Shown: positions 6,370 to 6,521 of the stretch, piece by piece
Layout of the letters: each line of letters begins with the position of its first letter
How positions within the stretch are numbered: the first letter of the stretch is position 1
NCBI GenBank assembly: GCA_020446665.1
Contig: JAGREF010000275.1
Coordinates: 1 to 6,521 of the forward strand
From: Sphingomonadaceae bacterium
GTDB taxonomy: Bacteria > Pseudomonadota > Alphaproteobacteria > Sphingomonadales > Sphingomonadaceae
DNA length: 6,521 bases
Direction: 5' to 3'
Position numbers and translations under genes: made by a program
The notes under the pieces: model-generated
What the model saw: the letters and a program-made list of their open reading frames with translations, nothing else
The model's database searches: none
What the model was told of the DNA's origin: nothing

Positions 6370-6521
6370 TCAGGGCTTGTCCAGCGTCTGCGCCGGCGAG
6401 CCCCAGATACGCTGGCGCTCAGCCATGAAGGCGCTGAGCACCGGATGTGGCAAGGCGGCATATTCGGTCGGATTCATGGTCATGAAGGCCTGGAATTCGC
6501 GCACGAAATGGGCCTGATCGT
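6370..6521 (-). CDS. C-terminal end of an AraC-family transcriptional regulator (5' part outside the window)
   Basis: The last 49 codons of a minus-strand gene ending in TGA at 6370-6372. The start of the fragment, DQAHFVREFQAFMTMNPTEY, fits the second helix-turn-helix of the AraC/XylS DNA-binding domain (family pattern: DQ.HF.R.F....G..P..Y), with Met-Asn in place of the usual Gly-Met region. A 29-residue tail follows (AALPHPVLSAFMAERQRIWG and on), somewhat longer than in many AraC proteins. The effector domain is not visible, so the signal and targets are unknown. The gene is convergent with the CsgG-like gene; the stops are 61 bp apart. Confidence 0.75.
   Translation of the reverse strand, partial: DQAHFVREFQAFMTMNPTEYAALPHPVLSAFMAERQRIWGSPAQTLDKP

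Noticed and set aside
6317..6517. A 66-codon plus-strand frame at the right end.
   Set aside because: It runs through the terminator-like palindrome and is antisense to the AraC-like coding end, which has a recognisable motif.

Overview
The window is a GC-rich bacterial chromosome segment, most likely from an alphaproteobacterium of the Sphingomonadales (Erythrobacter/Sphingomonas type). I infer this from codon and base use, the style of the proteins, and one copy of a short dispersed repeat that I remember as abundant in that group. No database search was possible, so the taxonomic call is tentative.

About four fifths of the window (1-5183) is one tightly packed minus-strand gene row, read right to left: pheS, pheT, a YdfG-like short-chain dehydrogenase, and prfC, which runs off the left edge. 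The pheS/pheT and pheT/dehydrogenase junctions are both 4-bp ATGA overlaps, and only 15 bp separate the dehydrogenase from prfC, so this is probably one transcription unit with translational coupling. It joins the two subunits of phenylalanyl-tRNA synthetase, a small NADP-type oxidoreductase and the GTPase that recycles release factors: two steps of translation with a metabolic enzyme between them.

A 228-bp divergent intergenic region (5184-5411) separates this row from a plus-strand gene (5412-6308). It holds a strong Shine-Dalgarno site for each side and two overlapping, mutually exclusive hairpins just ahead of pheS. The plus-strand gene encodes an exported protein with a CsgG-like body and a C-terminal SH3-like domain; its function is unknown. 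A near-perfect 31-bp GC-rich hairpin (6332-6362) lies between its stop codon and the stop codon of a convergent gene, of which only the last 49 codons are in the window; these look like the end of an AraC-family regulator.

The most unusual points are: a dispersed-repeat copy read in frame inside the essential gene pheT; a second extra in-frame segment inside pheS; the possible alternative RNA folds in the pheS leader; and the CsgG-like/SH3 exported protein that lacks a lipoprotein cysteine. I see no mobile element, CRISPR array, tRNA or rRNA, and no clear new multi-gene system.
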